Source of the DNA: 2-12-FULL-42-15 sp964196565
Lineage (GTDB): Bacteria; Pseudomonadota; Gammaproteobacteria; Coxiellales; Coxiellaceae
Assembly (NCBI GenBank): GCA_964196565.1
Contig: CAXMUH010000160.1
Span: 1-64,000, forward strand
Direction of reading: 5' to 3'
DNA length: 64,000 bases
How positions within the stretch are numbered: position 1 is the stretch's first letter; each line of letters begins with the position of its first letter. The notes below the pieces were generated by a model. That model did no database searches. It worked only from the letters and a program-made list of their open reading frames with translations, and was not told the origin of the DNA. Made by a program: the position numbers and the translations under genes. Shown in pieces: positions 47,650 through 59,460 of this stretch.

Positions 47650-49488
47650 ATGCGTCCCCAGGCTCAGCCACCCTATAAAAAAACATACGCGAAAGAAATT
47701 TTTGACTCCATGATGGTGACGACCACAATCTCCACTTTTGTTGCATTCCCCATCGGAGTCTATGCTTATATTTTTATCGGGGATATGATCGCTAAAGAAC
47801 TTGGCTGCGAAAATTTCATTAACGTCCTTTTTGATGTGCCGGGATGTGATGACCTAAAAAAAATTGCCATATTAAATGGCGGTGCGGTGTGGGCTGAAGG
47901 CGATATCTTTACAAACTTCACTATTCTAAGCTCATTCTTTGGACTTTTATTGGGTACTGGACGATGGTTCTTAAACCGAAATAATGGAACCCGGGGAACG
48001 GTTGCGGCGGTCGTCAGCACAGACCTTGATTGTTATGGTGAAACAGTTTGCGAATCCTATGGGGAGAGAGTGAACTCAGAGTTAAATAAAAGTTTGCTTA
48101 AGTATGAGCGACATCCGCCTTCAGTATCAGATATGCGTGCTGAGTTTTTAGATAGTGGGGAGGAGGAGGTCTTGACAATGGTCAATCCGATTCGCGTTGT
48201 GCAGACGGATTGGGTGTCAAGCATTAAGAGAGTCAGTGATAATGCATGGTTTTCGAGTCGTATCACCATGCTGGTTGCAGCACTTATGGGATTACCATCG
48301 ATGTTTCGTGCGTCAAATGCTATCTTCAAGGATTTTAGTTGTACGGCGAATCTTTTCGATTTAGTTTTATTTGCAGATTATGAACATGATAAATGTGGTG
48401 CGCCGCCGCTTTATTGGGGGATGACAGCATTTGCTTATCCTTGGGCATTCGCAACCTGGACAGGCGGTATTGTTTTGGAGCTTGCTATTATTTATCAGTT
48501 GTTGCCAAAGGCGGCGCAGAATTATTTCTCAAAACCTTTTCGAGCGCTTTATCACTGTTTAAGGTTAGATAAATTAAAAAGCGATCCACAATATCGACAA
48601 GATCTTTTGTCTCATATTTCATTTGCGGTGAAGCTTATTGGCTTGCTTGTATTGATTGGGTTTGCCTACCCAGTATTGGCTGATGGTTTTAACTTTAGTA
48701 ATAAAGTATTGGCACAGTCCGGGTGTCTTATGTCGTTGTTCGACATTTTGTTTAGCAGTAAACTTGATTTGGATTCTCCCGCGTGTACGCCGTTAATGCA
48801 AATTTTAGGGATGGATTCTTTTCCAACCAAAACAGAAATTTATTTTATGATGCCGCTGGCTGCAATCACCGTTACTTTTAGCAGTGTGGTTGGCGCAGTT
48901 ATCGGTGCTGGATCAATAAAGTATGCGAATTATTCGGATAGTCAAAATAGCGTTGGTGCTAGGAATCAAAATATTAATGCCTTGCGACAAAAGCTGGATG
49001 ATTATAATCAAAAAGTGGATAAGATTTATAATACCGGTTTTTATTCTTCTCTTGCCTTTATCCCTATTTCGACGTGGGGTATTTTAAGCTATGCAATTCC
49101 AAAAGCTAATCAGTTGCTTGATTTACATGGTTGTAGCGACTTACACTTTCCGCTATTTATTTCTGCGCCTTTTTTGCATGATTTTTCTGATTCCGCGTGC
49201 TCTATTTTGGATTTATACCGTGCTAATGCAGCTTATATCTCTACCATGTGGATTATTTTTAGTTATTCAGCATTAATATGTGGTGTGGGCGGTATGGGAA
49301 TACATACTCTTTATTCAGCGGTTAAGGAAGGGTGTCAAATGGCGAGTGATATGGTGAGCGGATGTCGTGATGCAGTCAGTTCCGTGGGTTCACGATTTTT
49401 TTCATTTTTTAGGCCGGCTGATGATGGAAATCGTCAGGTGCATTACCAACAACTTCCTGATGAAGACACCGCATACGCAGTGGTCTAA
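47650..49488 (+). CDS. Multi-spanning membrane protein with four repeated modules
   Basis: 612 residues from ATG with AGGAG seven bases upstream. Four modules, each a hydrophobic helix, a loop with two cysteines, then another helix: Cys pairs at 53/66, 231/249, 359/379 and 495/517. Three share CxxxLFD[IL] after the first Cys (CTANLFDLVLF, CLMSLFDILF; the fourth CSDLHFPLFI). Two hydrophilic segments (about 110-195 and 425-460) and a soluble tail (from 560, PADDGNRQVHYQQLPDEDTA) are likely cytosolic. I know no such family. The tail and its acidic end recall secreted or host-targeted membrane proteins, which is inference only. Confidence 0.7.
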   Translation: MRPQAQPPYKKTYAKEIFDSMMVTTTISTFVAFPIGVYAYIFIGDMIAKELGCENFINVLFDVPGCDDLKKIAILNGGAVWAEGDIFTNFTILSSFFGLLLGTGRWFLNRNNGTRGTVAAVVSTDLDCYGETVCESYGERVNSELNKSLLKYERHPPSVSDMRAEFLDSGEEEVLTMVNPIRVVQTDWVSSIKRVSDNAWFSSRITMLVAALMGLPSMFRASNAIFKDFSCTANLFDLVLFADYEHDKCGAPPLYWGMTAFAYPWAFATWTGGIVLELAIIYQLLPKAAQNYFSKPFRALYHCLRLDKLKSDPQYRQDLLSHISFAVKLIGLLVLIGFAYPVLADGFNFSNKVLAQSGCLMSLFDILFSSKLDLDSPACTPLMQILGMDSFPTKTEIYFMMPLAAITVTFSSVVGAVIGAGSIKYANYSDSQNSVGARNQNINALRQKLDDYNQKVDKIYNTGFYSSLAFIPISTWGILSYAIPKANQLLDLHGCSDLHFPLFISAPFLHDFSDSACSILDLYRANAAYISTMWIIFSYSALICGVGGMGIHTLYSAVKEGCQMASDMVSGCRDAVSSVGSRFFSFFRPADDGNRQVHYQQLPDEDTAYAVV

Positions 49489-50159
49489 AGTTTTAGGTTT
49501 AATATGTAATTGGGATCAGGGCATAATGCTAAAAATTCCTGTTGATTAAATACATTGGCAACCCCTGGGAAATCACCGAAATATTCACCAATATCACTGA
49601 TGATTTGAAAATGCAAGTGCGGAGGCCATTTGCCATTTTCCTCTGGTGTTCCAATACTTCCAAATTGCTGTCCGCGTTTAATGCGATCATCGATGCTTAA
49701 ATCTTTTAAAGATTCACAGCTTAAATGTCCATACAGTGTGTAGAAAATAATATTTTCTAGTCGATGTTGTAAAATAATCGTGGGGCCATAATCGCCAATT
49801 TCACTATTGTTTTTAAAGCTATGAACGATTGCGTCCATCGGTGCATAAATTGGTGTCTGTGGAGGTACCATCAAGTCAATGCCTAAATGTACCGAGCGTT
49901 CAACCTCAGAAAATCGAGCGCGGCCTTTGTAGATCATTCGATTTTCAGCATATTTGCCAACCGCAAGCTCGGCATTATTTTCTTTTAATAATTTATTGGC
50001 GCGCTCAATTAAGGCGTCTGTGTCTTCAACACTTATTTCTGAAAATTCTGAGTCCCTGCTTAAATTTAAACATAAGGGCTTGGCTTGTTGCAGCTCTTCT
50101 GGAATAACGCTGTGAAAAGTATCCCGATTACGTGACAGTGCTTTTTTGAGCAGATTCAT
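49485..50159 (-). CDS. M23 family metallopeptidase-fold protein, no signal peptide
   Basis: 224 residues. C-terminal LytM/M23 domain: SVHLGIDLMVPPQTPIYAP (metal His and Asp), YGHLSCESLK, GQQFGSIG, and PPHLHFQI (HxH). These zinc ligands are present, so it could cut peptide cross-links, yet no export signal is visible. Similar M23 domains occur, as I recall, fused to aminotransferase/phosphotransferase proteins. Last gene of an M20 peptidase-MFS-M23 operon (7-base gap to the transporter gene); convergent, with a 4-base overlap, to the four-module membrane protein. Confidence 0.8.
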   Translation of the reverse strand: MNLLKKALSRNRDTFHSVIPEELQQAKPLCLNLSRDSEFSEISVEDTDALIERANKLLKENNAELAVGKYAENRMIYKGRARFSEVERSVHLGIDLMVPPQTPIYAPMDAIVHSFKNNSEIGDYGPTIILQHRLENIIFYTLYGHLSCESLKDLSIDDRIKRGQQFGSIGTPEENGKWPPHLHFQIISDIGEYFGDFPGVANVFNQQEFLALCPDPNYILNLKL

Positions 50160-50165
50160 AAAAAC

Positions 50166-51383
50166 TCACTTTTTCTTTTGTGGATAAAATGCAACGAGCA
50201 TTGCAATTATGATACAAATGGTTGAAATATAAAAGGGTAATCGTGAGGAAATGTTGACTAATACTGCTGAAGTGTAGCCAGTAATCGCCCAGCTTGCACC
50301 TAATAATGTGCTGGTAATGCCAAGTACCCAGCCCTGATGTTCGGGGTCTGTTGCATTTGATAAAAGTGCGAGTAGATTCACATAGGCTGTACCGATAAAA
50401 ACAGCAGCGAAGACAACAAAGATCCATTGGGCGTGAGCGGTATGTATTAAGCTTAAGCCTAAAAGCCCAATCCCCGCTATGACTAAGCTTAGACGTAAAA
50501 ATTTATCAATGCTAATATAGCGAATGACCAGTCGATAGAATACGGTTAACCCAAGCGACATCCACAATCCGATATAACTGGTAAAAATAGCCACATGATT
50601 GGTGCTGTAGTTAAAGACTTTAGGCATAAACAAAAACAAGACTTGATAATATTGACTCCAGCACAGCTCAAGTAAAAAGAAAACAACTAAAAGTTTAATC
50701 AATAGTGGTTTATTTAGCACCTCAAGTAGGTTCGGCCCGAGGCGTGGGCTTGTTTTAGGCGGCGCATGAGTTTCTCGTAAAAATAGTATAACTAATAAAA
50801 TATTTAGAAAGGATAAAATAACCCCTATCCAATATGGAGTTGCGGCAGTAAACCAACTGACAAGTGTGGCATCCGACAAATAAGAACCCGCTGCAGGCCC
50901 CACGGTCATTGCCAGCGTCATCGCAAACGCAATAATCGCCAAATAAAAAGCTTTTTGTTTACCTTGAGTAATATCAGCAACTGCGGCTTGTGCAATGGGT
51001 TGGCTGCCGGTCGAGGCCCCTGCTAAAAAGCGCCCTGCAAAAATAAGCCAAAGCTGTGAGCTTGCAATGCCAACAACGGGTAATAGATAACCAATAAAAG
51101 ATGAGCTAAGACAGCCCAGTAAAACTTTTTTACGTCCAAATTTATCCGAGAGATGACCTACAATGGGCGCAAAGATAACAAAAGCGAGTGGGGACAGCAG
51201 TACTGCGATACCAAATAATAAATCGCGTGTGCCTTGTGTTGTGGCCGCAGGTAAAAAATGGTATTGAGTGGAAAAAAGGCGTTCAAAAACCGGGATCACT
51301 AAAAAATAATTAAGTGAATCAATAAAAATAAGCACAAACAGTGCCCACAGTTGGCCGCTTTTACTCGTAAGTGTTTTATTCAT
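50166..51383 (-). CDS. MFS transporter (TetA-like drug/H+ antiporter group)
   Basis: 405 residues, twelve membrane helices. The loop 2-3 motif GHLSDKFGRKKVLLG and motif C-like GPAAGSYLSDAT mark the DHA1 drug-antiporter group. Substrate unknown; its place between an M20 peptidase and an M23 protein suggests amino-acid, peptide or drug traffic. The ATG is only eight bases from a GTAGCCCGG-family repeat whose edge supplies GGGA as the ribosome site. Confidence 0.85.
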   Translation of the reverse strand: MNKTLTSKSGQLWALFVLIFIDSLNYFLVIPVFERLFSTQYHFLPAATTQGTRDLLFGIAVLLSPLAFVIFAPIVGHLSDKFGRKKVLLGCLSSSFIGYLLPVVGIASSQLWLIFAGRFLAGASTGSQPIAQAAVADITQGKQKAFYLAIIAFAMTLAMTVGPAAGSYLSDATLVSWFTAATPYWIGVILSFLNILLVILFLRETHAPPKTSPRLGPNLLEVLNKPLLIKLLVVFFLLELCWSQYYQVLFLFMPKVFNYSTNHVAIFTSYIGLWMSLGLTVFYRLVIRYISIDKFLRLSLVIAGIGLLGLSLIHTAHAQWIFVVFAAVFIGTAYVNLLALLSNATDPEHQGWVLGITSTLLGASWAITGYTSAVLVNISSRLPFYISTICIIIAMLVAFYPQKKK

Positions 51384-51391
51384 GCTTTATT

Positions 51392-51423
51392 CCCGGCCAA
51401 AAATAAATTTTTGTCCGGGCTAC
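51392..51423. repeat. GTAGCCCGG-family palindrome inside an operon
   Basis: CCCGGCC ... GGGCTAC arms with AAAAATAAATTTTT core. It lies between M20 and MFS genes and could lower read-through or set the MFS ribosome site. Confidence 0.8.
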
Positions 51424-51428
51424 TAACT

Positions 51429-52859
51429 TTATTTTTTATAATGCTCATAATGTGCTGCCAATACAGATGCGACGCAACCGGTAATCTTTTTTACCGTTGG
51501 AATATGTAAAAATTCATTTGGGCCGTGCGCATTTGAAAAAGGACCGAGCACACCAGTAATTAAAAACTGCGCTTTAGGAAATTTTTTGCCAAGCATGCCC
51601 ATAAAAGGAATCATGCCGCCTTCGCCCATATAAGCCGTAGGCTGATTAAAAAATTGATTTGATGCGACATCACTTGCACTGGAAAGCCAAGGCGCTAATT
51701 CTGGCGCGTGCCAACCGGTGCCACGTTCTGTAGCATCAAAGCTAACATTAGCATTAAACGGTGGATCACGCTCTAAAATTTCTTTTAATAAATCGCGTAA
51801 CTTCGAGCTTTTTACCAAAGGTGGCAGCCGAATTGATAGTTTAAAAGTAGCTTTAGGCAAAGTAACATTGCCGGCATCTTGCATTGCAGGATAACCTTCA
51901 ATCCCGGTTAGGCTTAATTGAGCGCGCCAGGTGCGATTTTGCATCAGTTCGGTGACGTCACTTGCCACAGGTTGGGTTTGATCGGCAAATGGATAGCTTT
52001 TAACAAAGTCATCTTTTAAAATTTCTGCCGCTTGTTTTGTTTGTTGTAATCGCAACTCGGGAATTTTACACTTAAATTCTTCAATTAAAATTTCACCCGT
52101 GTGTTTATCTTCAATGCGATCTAATAGCTGGCGCAATACCATTTCGACAGAAGGCACGACACCACTGCCAAATCCAGAATGAATACCTTCGCGCGTAACT
52201 TCAATAGTAAGATTGCCGCTGACTAATCCGCGTAATGAAGTGGTGCTCCACATCTGTTCGTAATTTCCAGCGCCAGAGTCAAGGCAAATAACAAAATTCG
52301 GTTCGCCAATACGCTCTTTAAGTTTGTCGAGGTAAAAAGGCAAATCATAACTGCCGCTTTCTTCGCAGCCTTCGATAATTACCACGCAACGACTGTGCGG
52401 AATATTATTTTTTTGTAACTCATGAATTGCGGTTAATGAGGCAAAGGTAGAATAACCATCGTCAGCGCCACCGCGACCATACAGTTTGTCATCGATAATG
52501 ACTGGTTTCCATGGGCCTTTATCTTTATCCCAGCCGGTCATCTCTGGCTGTTTATCCATATGACCATATAAAAGAACCGTCTCATCGATTTGGCCTGGAA
52601 TTTCCATAAAGATGATTGGTGTTCGTTCAGGTAATTGTACGATCTCACACTGCATATCTTTAATCGGCTGCGCTTTACACCAATTATAAATCAGCTCTAT
52701 TGCCTGCTGCATATAGCCGTGCTTCTCCCAATCGGGATCAAACGCCGGAGACTTATTGGGGATTTTGATATATTCGCAGAGAAGAGGGATCAGTTCTTGA
52801 TCCCAGATCTGATTGATATTTTGAGTAATGCTGTCAAGCTGTTGGTCGAATTTGTTCAT
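51429..52859 (-). CDS. M20 family metallopeptidase (dipeptidase/carboxypeptidase-like)
   Basis: 476 residues from MNKFDQQLDSITQNI; a frame 14 residues longer is possible. Dizinc exopeptidase: LLYGHMDKQPE (first zinc His and Asp), GRGGADDGYS, EGCEESGSYDLPFYL (general base and ligand Glu), and CLDSGAG. Closest in style to the M20 dipeptidases of CNDP type. Cytosolic; probably releases amino acids from short peptides. First gene of a three-gene operon. A displaced fragment of its own 5' region lies 1.2 kb upstream (54007-54066). Confidence 0.9.
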   Translation of the reverse strand: MNKFDQQLDSITQNINQIWDQELIPLLCEYIKIPNKSPAFDPDWEKHGYMQQAIELIYNWCKAQPIKDMQCEIVQLPERTPIIFMEIPGQIDETVLLYGHMDKQPEMTGWDKDKGPWKPVIIDDKLYGRGGADDGYSTFASLTAIHELQKNNIPHSRCVVIIEGCEESGSYDLPFYLDKLKERIGEPNFVICLDSGAGNYEQMWSTTSLRGLVSGNLTIEVTREGIHSGFGSGVVPSVEMVLRQLLDRIEDKHTGEILIEEFKCKIPELRLQQTKQAAEILKDDFVKSYPFADQTQPVASDVTELMQNRTWRAQLSLTGIEGYPAMQDAGNVTLPKATFKLSIRLPPLVKSSKLRDLLKEILERDPPFNANVSFDATERGTGWHAPELAPWLSSASDVASNQFFNQPTAYMGEGGMIPFMGMLGKKFPKAQFLITGVLGPFSNAHGPNEFLHIPTVKKITGCVASVLAAHYEHYKK

Positions 52860-52929
52860 TTTTTGTATCAACTCTAATCTATGGTTGATAGCATTATACA
52901 ATATTCGAGCGCATTAAACACGATTCAGT

Positions 52930-53883
52930 CTAAAAGAAACGGCGCAATCTTTTGTGTGGTTTTGCTTTTGGCGTTTTGTGAAATGAGCTTGCAGGGTAGT
53001 CTTTGATTACCTTGGTGCAGGTGTATGTGTTACCGGTTTTTTGAATTTGAAAATTCACAATTTTTCCTTGGTATTGCGCAATGTTGCTGTTATCCGTATG
53101 CAATTGGCAGCCAGGGATTGGTTTTCCGTAGTATCCATCCACAACAGAATAATCAATTGATGTTTGCACAGAGAGCTCATCATCACTCCAGGCCGATGTA
53201 TCAAAGGCGTGGCCATAAGGCATATCTGCAGTGATGATTAAAGGCAAACTTACATCTTGTGAGGTGTGTGCGTTCAAATCTGCAATATCCAGGGGTAAAT
53301 TTGTATTATTAGCGGCTACCATACATAAGCCATATCTAGACTCGAAACTCATTGACTCTTGAGTTGCTAATGAATCGATATCCATATCCTGGCAATGAGT
53401 CATCTTTGTATTGTTGATATGGCATGTAACCTTGCCTGCTTGATCGGTTTCAAAACTTATTTTTAGTTCTCGACCAACATAAGCCTTGAGCATATCGGGT
53501 GTTAGATTGATTTGGCAATTGGATGCAGGGATCTTTTGTGTTCCTAAGAAGACGCTATTAAAATTTACTCTTAAATAGTTAAAAGTATATTTGTCATTGT
53601 CATACCATATTTGTCCCGCGCTGTTAGCATCAGTAAAAGCTTGTGCAGAAGATGTGTGTGGCGCGATTGCGCTATCTGAATCTGGGGATTTGCTCTTTGA
53701 GATAATATCTTCTGTAGTGTGAATATTAAGCTGCAAATTTCTTAATACTTGTTTATCTTTTGAAGAGAGTAATACACAACCTCTATTCTCATCCCAGCTA
53801 TTTGAATTGCAGCTCGTTTGGTTGGCAAAGCTTACTTGGCTGGCAACAAGGCATAAAAATACGGTGGTAAATTGTTTTAACAT
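52930..53883 (-). CDS. Exported protein of unknown function (317 residues)
   Basis: Signal peptide MLKQFTTVFLCLVASQVSFA. The mature part has ten or so cysteines, often in CxI/CxV strands (NCQINLTP, VTCHINN, YTCTKVIKDYP), and two similar segments: NLTPDMLKAYVGRELKISFE with KVTCHINN, and NSNIAQYQGKIVNFQIQ with TYTCTKVI, suggesting a duplicated beta domain. The C-terminus is strongly basic (KTPKAKPHKRLRRFF). AAAAAAGGAAC precedes the ATG. It sits between the M20 gene and a displaced fragment of that gene's 5' end. Confidence 0.65.
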   Translation of the reverse strand: MLKQFTTVFLCLVASQVSFANQTSCNSNSWDENRGCVLLSSKDKQVLRNLQLNIHTTEDIISKSKSPDSDSAIAPHTSSAQAFTDANSAGQIWYDNDKYTFNYLRVNFNSVFLGTQKIPASNCQINLTPDMLKAYVGRELKISFETDQAGKVTCHINNTKMTHCQDMDIDSLATQESMSFESRYGLCMVAANNTNLPLDIADLNAHTSQDVSLPLIITADMPYGHAFDTSAWSDDELSVQTSIDYSVVDGYYGKPIPGCQLHTDNSNIAQYQGKIVNFQIQKTGNTYTCTKVIKDYPASSFHKTPKAKPHKRLRRFF

Positions 53884-54006
53884 GATAAAGTTCCTTTTTT
53901 GAATTTGCGTTTTATGCTATAGAGCGAGGTAGGTCAAGTCAATTTATCGCATAATATAATAGTTTTTTAATGTTTACTTATGCTTAGGCTTTTTTTTATA
54001 AAAACA

Positions 54007-54066
54007 CACCCAGTCGGGATCAAAAGCAGGTGATTTGTTGGGGATTTTGATGTATTCACTTAAGAG
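54007..54066 (-). pseudogene. Displaced fragment of an M20 peptidase gene
   Basis: Minus strand reads LLSEYIKIPNKSPAFDPDW, one change from the corresponding N-terminal segment of the M20 gene (LLCEYIKIPNKSPAFDPDW). DNA identity is lower at synonymous sites, so the copy is old or came from a paralogue. No other part of the gene is seen. Confidence 0.8.
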
Positions 54067-54121
54067 AGGATTTGGTCTTAAAAGAAGCGAAGCGCCGTTT
54101 TTTACTCATAATCACGTATCG

Positions 54122-54493
54122 TTAATTGCAAGTTGATCCTTTTTTAAATCTAAGGTAACCGTTGCTAGAAACTATATAATGTCCTGATTTTCTCAGTATT
54201 CTTATAGGTCTTGGCATATCTTTATTCCTTAGAATAACTTCACATCCTGGGGCGCTTGCCTTCATCCAAGTTTTGCGGCAATGAAAAGTATGAGTTTTAT
54301 TTGGTTTCAACCACTTCGCATTATGTGCATAAGGAACCCATCCTAAAGGATCAACCCAATCTGCAGTAGCCACATAAATTGTTACATTGGAACAATTTTT
54401 AACGCGTAGGTGACCTTCTTGTGCGAACACAGTAGTTGAGGTAAAGAAGAATAATGTTATCGCTGCAATAAATAGAGGCTCTTTGATATTCAT
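54122..54493 (-). CDS. Small exported protein of unknown function
   Basis: 123 residues from MNIKEPLFIAAITLFFFTST; signal peptide ending VFA (about 24). Mature part basic, with four cysteines (NCSNV, FHCRK, PGCEV, STCN) that could pair. Motifs VTIYVATADWVDPLGW and YIVSSNGYLRFKKG. A GTG five codons earlier is possible. GTGAGAG is the likely ribosome site. No family recognised. Confidence 0.65.
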   Translation of the reverse strand: MNIKEPLFIAAITLFFFTSTTVFAQEGHLRVKNCSNVTIYVATADWVDPLGWVPYAHNAKWLKPNKTHTFHCRKTWMKASAPGCEVILRNKDMPRPIRILRKSGHYIVSSNGYLRFKKGSTCN

Positions 54494-54659
54494 ACTAAAA
54501 ACTCTCACTTTTGTATTTCTCTTTATTCCTTCTATAAATATAGTACAAATCCATAATAATGAGCCTGAAATAGTTATTATTATTTAATAGGTTAGATTGG
54601 TCTCGTGAACATTGTGCTTCGCATGATTCAATTATATTTTAACGAAGTTTATGTTTATA

Positions 54660-56021
54660 TTAATAAAAAAACACGCTGACAAATACGCATAACACCCCAA
54701 TCGGTGCAACATAGCGAATTAAAAAGCGCCAAATAGAATAGATCGCAGGCCGTGTGTTGACTTCATCCGTTGTTGAGCGCCGTGACATAATCCAGCCAGC
54801 AAAAATAGCAAAACCAATACCGCCAATCGGAAGAATAATGTCGGTTGGCACATTGGTGGCAATATCAAAAAGATTCAGGTGACCGAACAGATGCACGTTT
54901 TTCCACACATTAAACGACAGCACTGAGCCAATTCCTAAAAACCAAGCGAGTGCGCCGACTAAAATAGCGGCATAGCCGCGCTTTATATTAAAGCGATCCA
55001 TGGCAATGACAATTAAAGGTTCCGCAATATTAATCGATGAAGTCCATGCAGCAAATAACAATAATACAAAAAACAGACCACCAATAAACGCGCCAAACTG
55101 CATATGTGAAAAACTAATCGGTAAGGTTACAAACATAAGTCCAGGACCAGACGCTGGTGACAAATGAAATTTAAATACGATAGGAAAAATTGCAAGTCCC
55201 GATAAAATGGCCACCAACACATCAAGGCCGACAATAATAAAAACCGAGTTTACGAGATGTACGCGTTTGGGAACATAAGCGCCATACATCAGTAATGCGC
55301 CCGCACCTAATGCTAAGGTGAAAAACGCATGCCCAAGTGCTGCAATCACCACACTCGGAGTAATTTTATCAATATGAAAATCAAATAAAAATTTAAATGC
55401 TCTGGCAAAATCACCTTCAAAGGCGGCATAAATAACCAGGCCAAATAAAATCGCATAAAGTGCTGGCATCATCAGCTTGGTGGCTCGCTCCAGTCCTTGT
55501 TGCACGCCAAGCGTGATCACACTCATGGTTAAACACATAAACAGCGTGTGAAAGCCCAGCAAGCGCCAGGGACTGGATAAAAAGTGTTGCCAGTATTGTG
55601 CGACGCCAGGTGCATTCATATGATTAAAGGTGCCAGAAAAACTTTGAATCAGATACGCAATACTCCATCCTGAGACCACACTGTAAAAAGATAAAGTTAG
55701 CAATAAACCAAAAGCACCCCACCAGCCGAGAAAGCCCCATTTTTTGCTGCGATTATTTTCAACAGCGATGGTAGATAAAGCATCGACAGGATTTTTTCGC
55801 GCATGACGGCCGATAACAAATTCACTGACCATAATCGGCAAGCCAATCACTAACACAAATACCAAATATAAAATAACAAATGCGCTGCCGCCATGTTTGC
55901 CTGCCATATAAGGGAATCGCCAAATGTTGCCAAGGCCAACTGCCGCTCCGGTCGCGGCAAGGATAAAGCCAAGCTTGGAAGACCATTGGTCTTGTAATAG
56001 GTGTGTTTCATGTTTGGCCAT
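54660..56021 (-). CDS. Sodium-dependent transporter, NSS/SNF family
   Basis: 453 residues, eleven to twelve helices of the LeuT fold. The start SSKLGFILAATGAAVGLGNIWRFPYMAGKHGGSAF is the family's helix 1 sodium-binding region with the unwound GLGNIWRFPY. Helix 6 LALGAGALLMYGAY and helix 8 FFVLLLFAAWTSSINIAEPL are also recognisable. Imports an amino acid or similar solute with sodium; substrate unknown. AGGATT upstream. Divergent from pyrG; the 265 bp between hold only promoters. Confidence 0.92.
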   Translation of the reverse strand: MAKHETHLLQDQWSSKLGFILAATGAAVGLGNIWRFPYMAGKHGGSAFVILYLVFVLVIGLPIMVSEFVIGRHARKNPVDALSTIAVENNRSKKWGFLGWWGAFGLLLTLSFYSVVSGWSIAYLIQSFSGTFNHMNAPGVAQYWQHFLSSPWRLLGFHTLFMCLTMSVITLGVQQGLERATKLMMPALYAILFGLVIYAAFEGDFARAFKFLFDFHIDKITPSVVIAALGHAFFTLALGAGALLMYGAYVPKRVHLVNSVFIIVGLDVLVAILSGLAIFPIVFKFHLSPASGPGLMFVTLPISFSHMQFGAFIGGLFFVLLLFAAWTSSINIAEPLIVIAMDRFNIKRGYAAILVGALAWFLGIGSVLSFNVWKNVHLFGHLNLFDIATNVPTDIILPIGGIGFAIFAGWIMSRRSTTDEVNTRPAIYSIWRFLIRYVAPIGVLCVFVSVFFY

Positions 56022-56220
56022 ATTAGAATAATCCTAATTGCTTGAAAAAGCCGCCCATTTTGTCACAGCTTGTAATATTACACAAGTACGTGATTCGTTC
56101 ATTGATTTTGACTATTAATGATACCGGCGAGCGATTCTTTAGATTATTTTTATGCCGTAGTGTTGAAAAAATAGTTGAAATTGAACTAGTTAGAATTTCT
56201 GGCAATCTATCGCACTGTAA

Positions 56221-57933
<1,713 letters not shown>

Positions 57934-57943
57934 CGAAATAGCC

Positions 57944-57967
57944 GTCATCCCAGCGAAAGCTGGGATC
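57944..57967. repeat. Dispersed palindrome GTCATCCCAGCGAAAGCTGGGATC
   Basis: Same element as at 3355. It lies between pyrG and eno. Confidence 0.8.
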
Positions 57968-57997
57968 TCTGCGTTTTGAAGCGTAATATAGAGATAG

Positions 57998-59299
<1,302 letters not shown>

Positions 59300-59310
59300 A
59301 TTCCAAGACC

Positions 59311-59411
59311 CGTCTTTGCGAGCGCGCAAGCAGCGAAGCAATCCAGTGGATTTTGTTACAATCCATTAATTTGCTGGATTGCCGCGGTCGTTTCACTCCC
59401 TCGCAAAGACG
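59311..59411. repeat. 101-bp inverted-repeat element
   Basis: Ends CGTCTTTGCGAG and CTCGCAAAGACG are inverted; inner AAGCAATCCAG and CTGGATTGC also pair. A related but interrupted copy is at 47397-47536. Resembles a small non-autonomous mobile element. Confidence 0.85.
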
Positions 59412-59418
59412 AAGTTTT

Positions 59419-59460
59419 GTAGGGTGGGTTAGCACTTTGCGGTGTTAATCCAGGCGCTAC
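59419..59460. repeat. GTAGGGTGG-family dispersed repeat
   Basis: GTAGGGTGGGTTAGC ... GTTAATCC, related to 18488-18534. It abuts the arginase stop. Confidence 0.7.
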
